A stretch of DNA of 64,000 bases, taken from NCBI RefSeq assembly GCF_000143415.4, contig NW_003314374.1, positions 211,754-275,753 on the forward strand. Reading direction: 5' to 3'. Shown here piece after piece: positions 62,942 to 64,000 of the stretch; positions within the stretch are counted from its first letter, which is position 1; each line of letters starts with the position of its first letter. Position numbers and translations under genes: made by a program. This DNA comes from Selaginella moellendorffii. Its lineage: Eukaryota; Streptophyta; Lycopodiopsida; Selaginellales; Selaginellaceae. A model generated the notes under the pieces. That model had not been told where the DNA came from. It made no database searches and saw only the letters and a list, made by a program, of their open reading frames with translations.

Positions 62942-64000
62942 TCAGAAGGACTGGGTCTTTCCAAACACGAACACTCCTCCACTGCCGATTGCCCGGCCGA
63001 GAAGCATGTCGTTGTCCAGGTACGTGAGATAGTAGAGAAGTCCAAGAGACCTGGAAAAACTAAGATGAACAAGGGATTCTAGCGAGTTTAAGAGTACCTT
63101 CTTTCGTTGGAGGGTCTTCTTCCGCGCAATGGAACTCTTACGTCCAGAGAGTTTATAGCTTGGAGGATCTGTAAAGGGAGTGGTTTGTTTGCTTTTTAAT
63201 GTGGTTGCAATTGCGAGCGAGCGAGCATTACCTGGAGATTTAGAAACGTTCGTGGCAGAACGGCTGGAGCGAGCAAGGCTTGGACCTCTTCACTTATCAG
63301 AACCTCGCCGAGTCTAGCCTGTTAGTTCGTGGTTCGTGTGAAAGATTTAAAGAGACACTGAGGCGGAGAGTTACTGGACCTCTTTAAACTCCAATTGTAT
63401 CGTCCGAGCACTCACAACCGAGAAGCCAGCCGTAACAAACAATGTCGCCCCTTCTGCATCCTACAAGAAATAAAAAACACAACAAGAAAGAAACATTAGA
63501 AAGGAAAAGCTTACAAACAAAACCTTTGATACCTGCAATAAGCCAGGGATGCTCCACCTTACAACGTTCACGACTTGTCCCCCATCGAAGCGTCCCTTGC
63601 ACTCAAACTTTTGATAAATCTGTCCAGCCTAGATCGCACAGCATCCTGATTAAAAAAAAACTGGAAAGAAATCCATCCAAAGTCACCTTGAAAAATGGAA
63701 ACTCTCCAGCTTGCAAGATGGAAAGAACATCTGGAGCGGAAGTGTATTGCAGCAGCCAAGTTCCATCCAGCTTGTCAAGATCCAGGGCAGTCCCTGCATC
63801 AAAACTTTCGACTTCCACCTTTCTTTACAAACATGGGAGAAATTTTTGTCCAGGAGCGAAATAAAAATGTACCATACCATTGACTCCTCGAGAAGCGCGC
63901 GCTGGTCTTGGCTCGCTCGAGATCCCCTGCTCGTGTCCATCACTGCCTTGAGCAAGCTCATCTTCGCCTTGTGGAGGTCTCTCGTTCTCTCCTGGAAACT
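62942..64000 (-). CDS. Plastid-lipid associated protein (fibrillin/PAP), 5' part cut by the window
   Basis: Fibrillins coat plastid lipid droplets (plastoglobules) and thylakoids. The visible exons, in order, give KAVMDTSRGSRASQDQRALL and EESM (the PAP start helix), LDKLDGTWLLQYTSAPDVL (the L-x-G-x-W-x-L-x-Y-T-S signature), AGQIYQKFECKGRFDGGQVV, TAGFSVVSARTIQLEFKEVQ, LQILQAINSLDVRVPL and LGLLYYLTYLDNDMLLGRAI, ending VFGKTQSF and a stop at 62942. Introns are short. The transit peptide and first exon lie beyond base 64000, so the gene is partial only because of the window. Confidence 0.9.

Overview
The window is a piece of a land-plant nuclear genome, most likely a lycophyte close to Selaginella moellendorffii. 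This rests on plant-only families (TCP factor, GT37 and GH9 cell-wall genes, plastid fibrillin), many very short introns (about 45-70 bases with clear GT...AG ends and pyrimidine tracts), telo-box promoters on ribosomal protein genes, and dense genes next to an AT-rich transposon tract. The species is an inference. Exon ends were read by eye; spans run from start codon to stop codon and include introns.

Region 1 (1-13.8 kb) is transposon territory. A decayed Ty3/gypsy chromovirus lies on the minus strand (gag, zinc knuckle, protease, RT, RNase H, integrase and chromodomain pieces, PBS, one LTR). It is followed by the 3' end of a second element and a very small LTR element of TRIM type (5933-6566). 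The rest is AT-rich, with a microsatellite, a 44-base tandem repeat, a second gag relic and no convincing gene.

Region 2 (13.8-28.5 kb) is genic: two weak small genes, an F-box gene with a frame break in its F-box, a TruA-type tRNA pseudouridine synthase, ribosomal protein eL19, and two NDR-type AGC kinases in opposite orientation around a CIN-type TCP transcription factor.

Region 3 (28.5-53.3 kb) is the most unusual part. It has three copies of a type II membrane fucosyltransferase-like gene, two membrane-anchored beta-hexosaminidases (GH20), a histone deacetylase plus an inverted fragment of it, an NXPE/PC-esterase-like gene, a broken DUF616 gene and scrambled pieces of a GT37 fucosyltransferase. 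In the middle sit three AIR-synthase (PurM) modules: one degenerate stand-alone gene, then a gene with two modules fused head to tail, in which the two halves have lost different active-site motifs. Repeated gene order (FUT-Hex, Hex-FUT-HDAC, FUT-HDAC fragment) points to local segmental duplication and rearrangement.

Region 4 (53.5-64 kb) is conventional: SEC16 (COPII), ribosomal protein eS24, a DEAD-box RNA helicase, a tRNA-Ser 3' remnant, a GH9 endoglucanase, and a plastid fibrillin gene cut by the window end.
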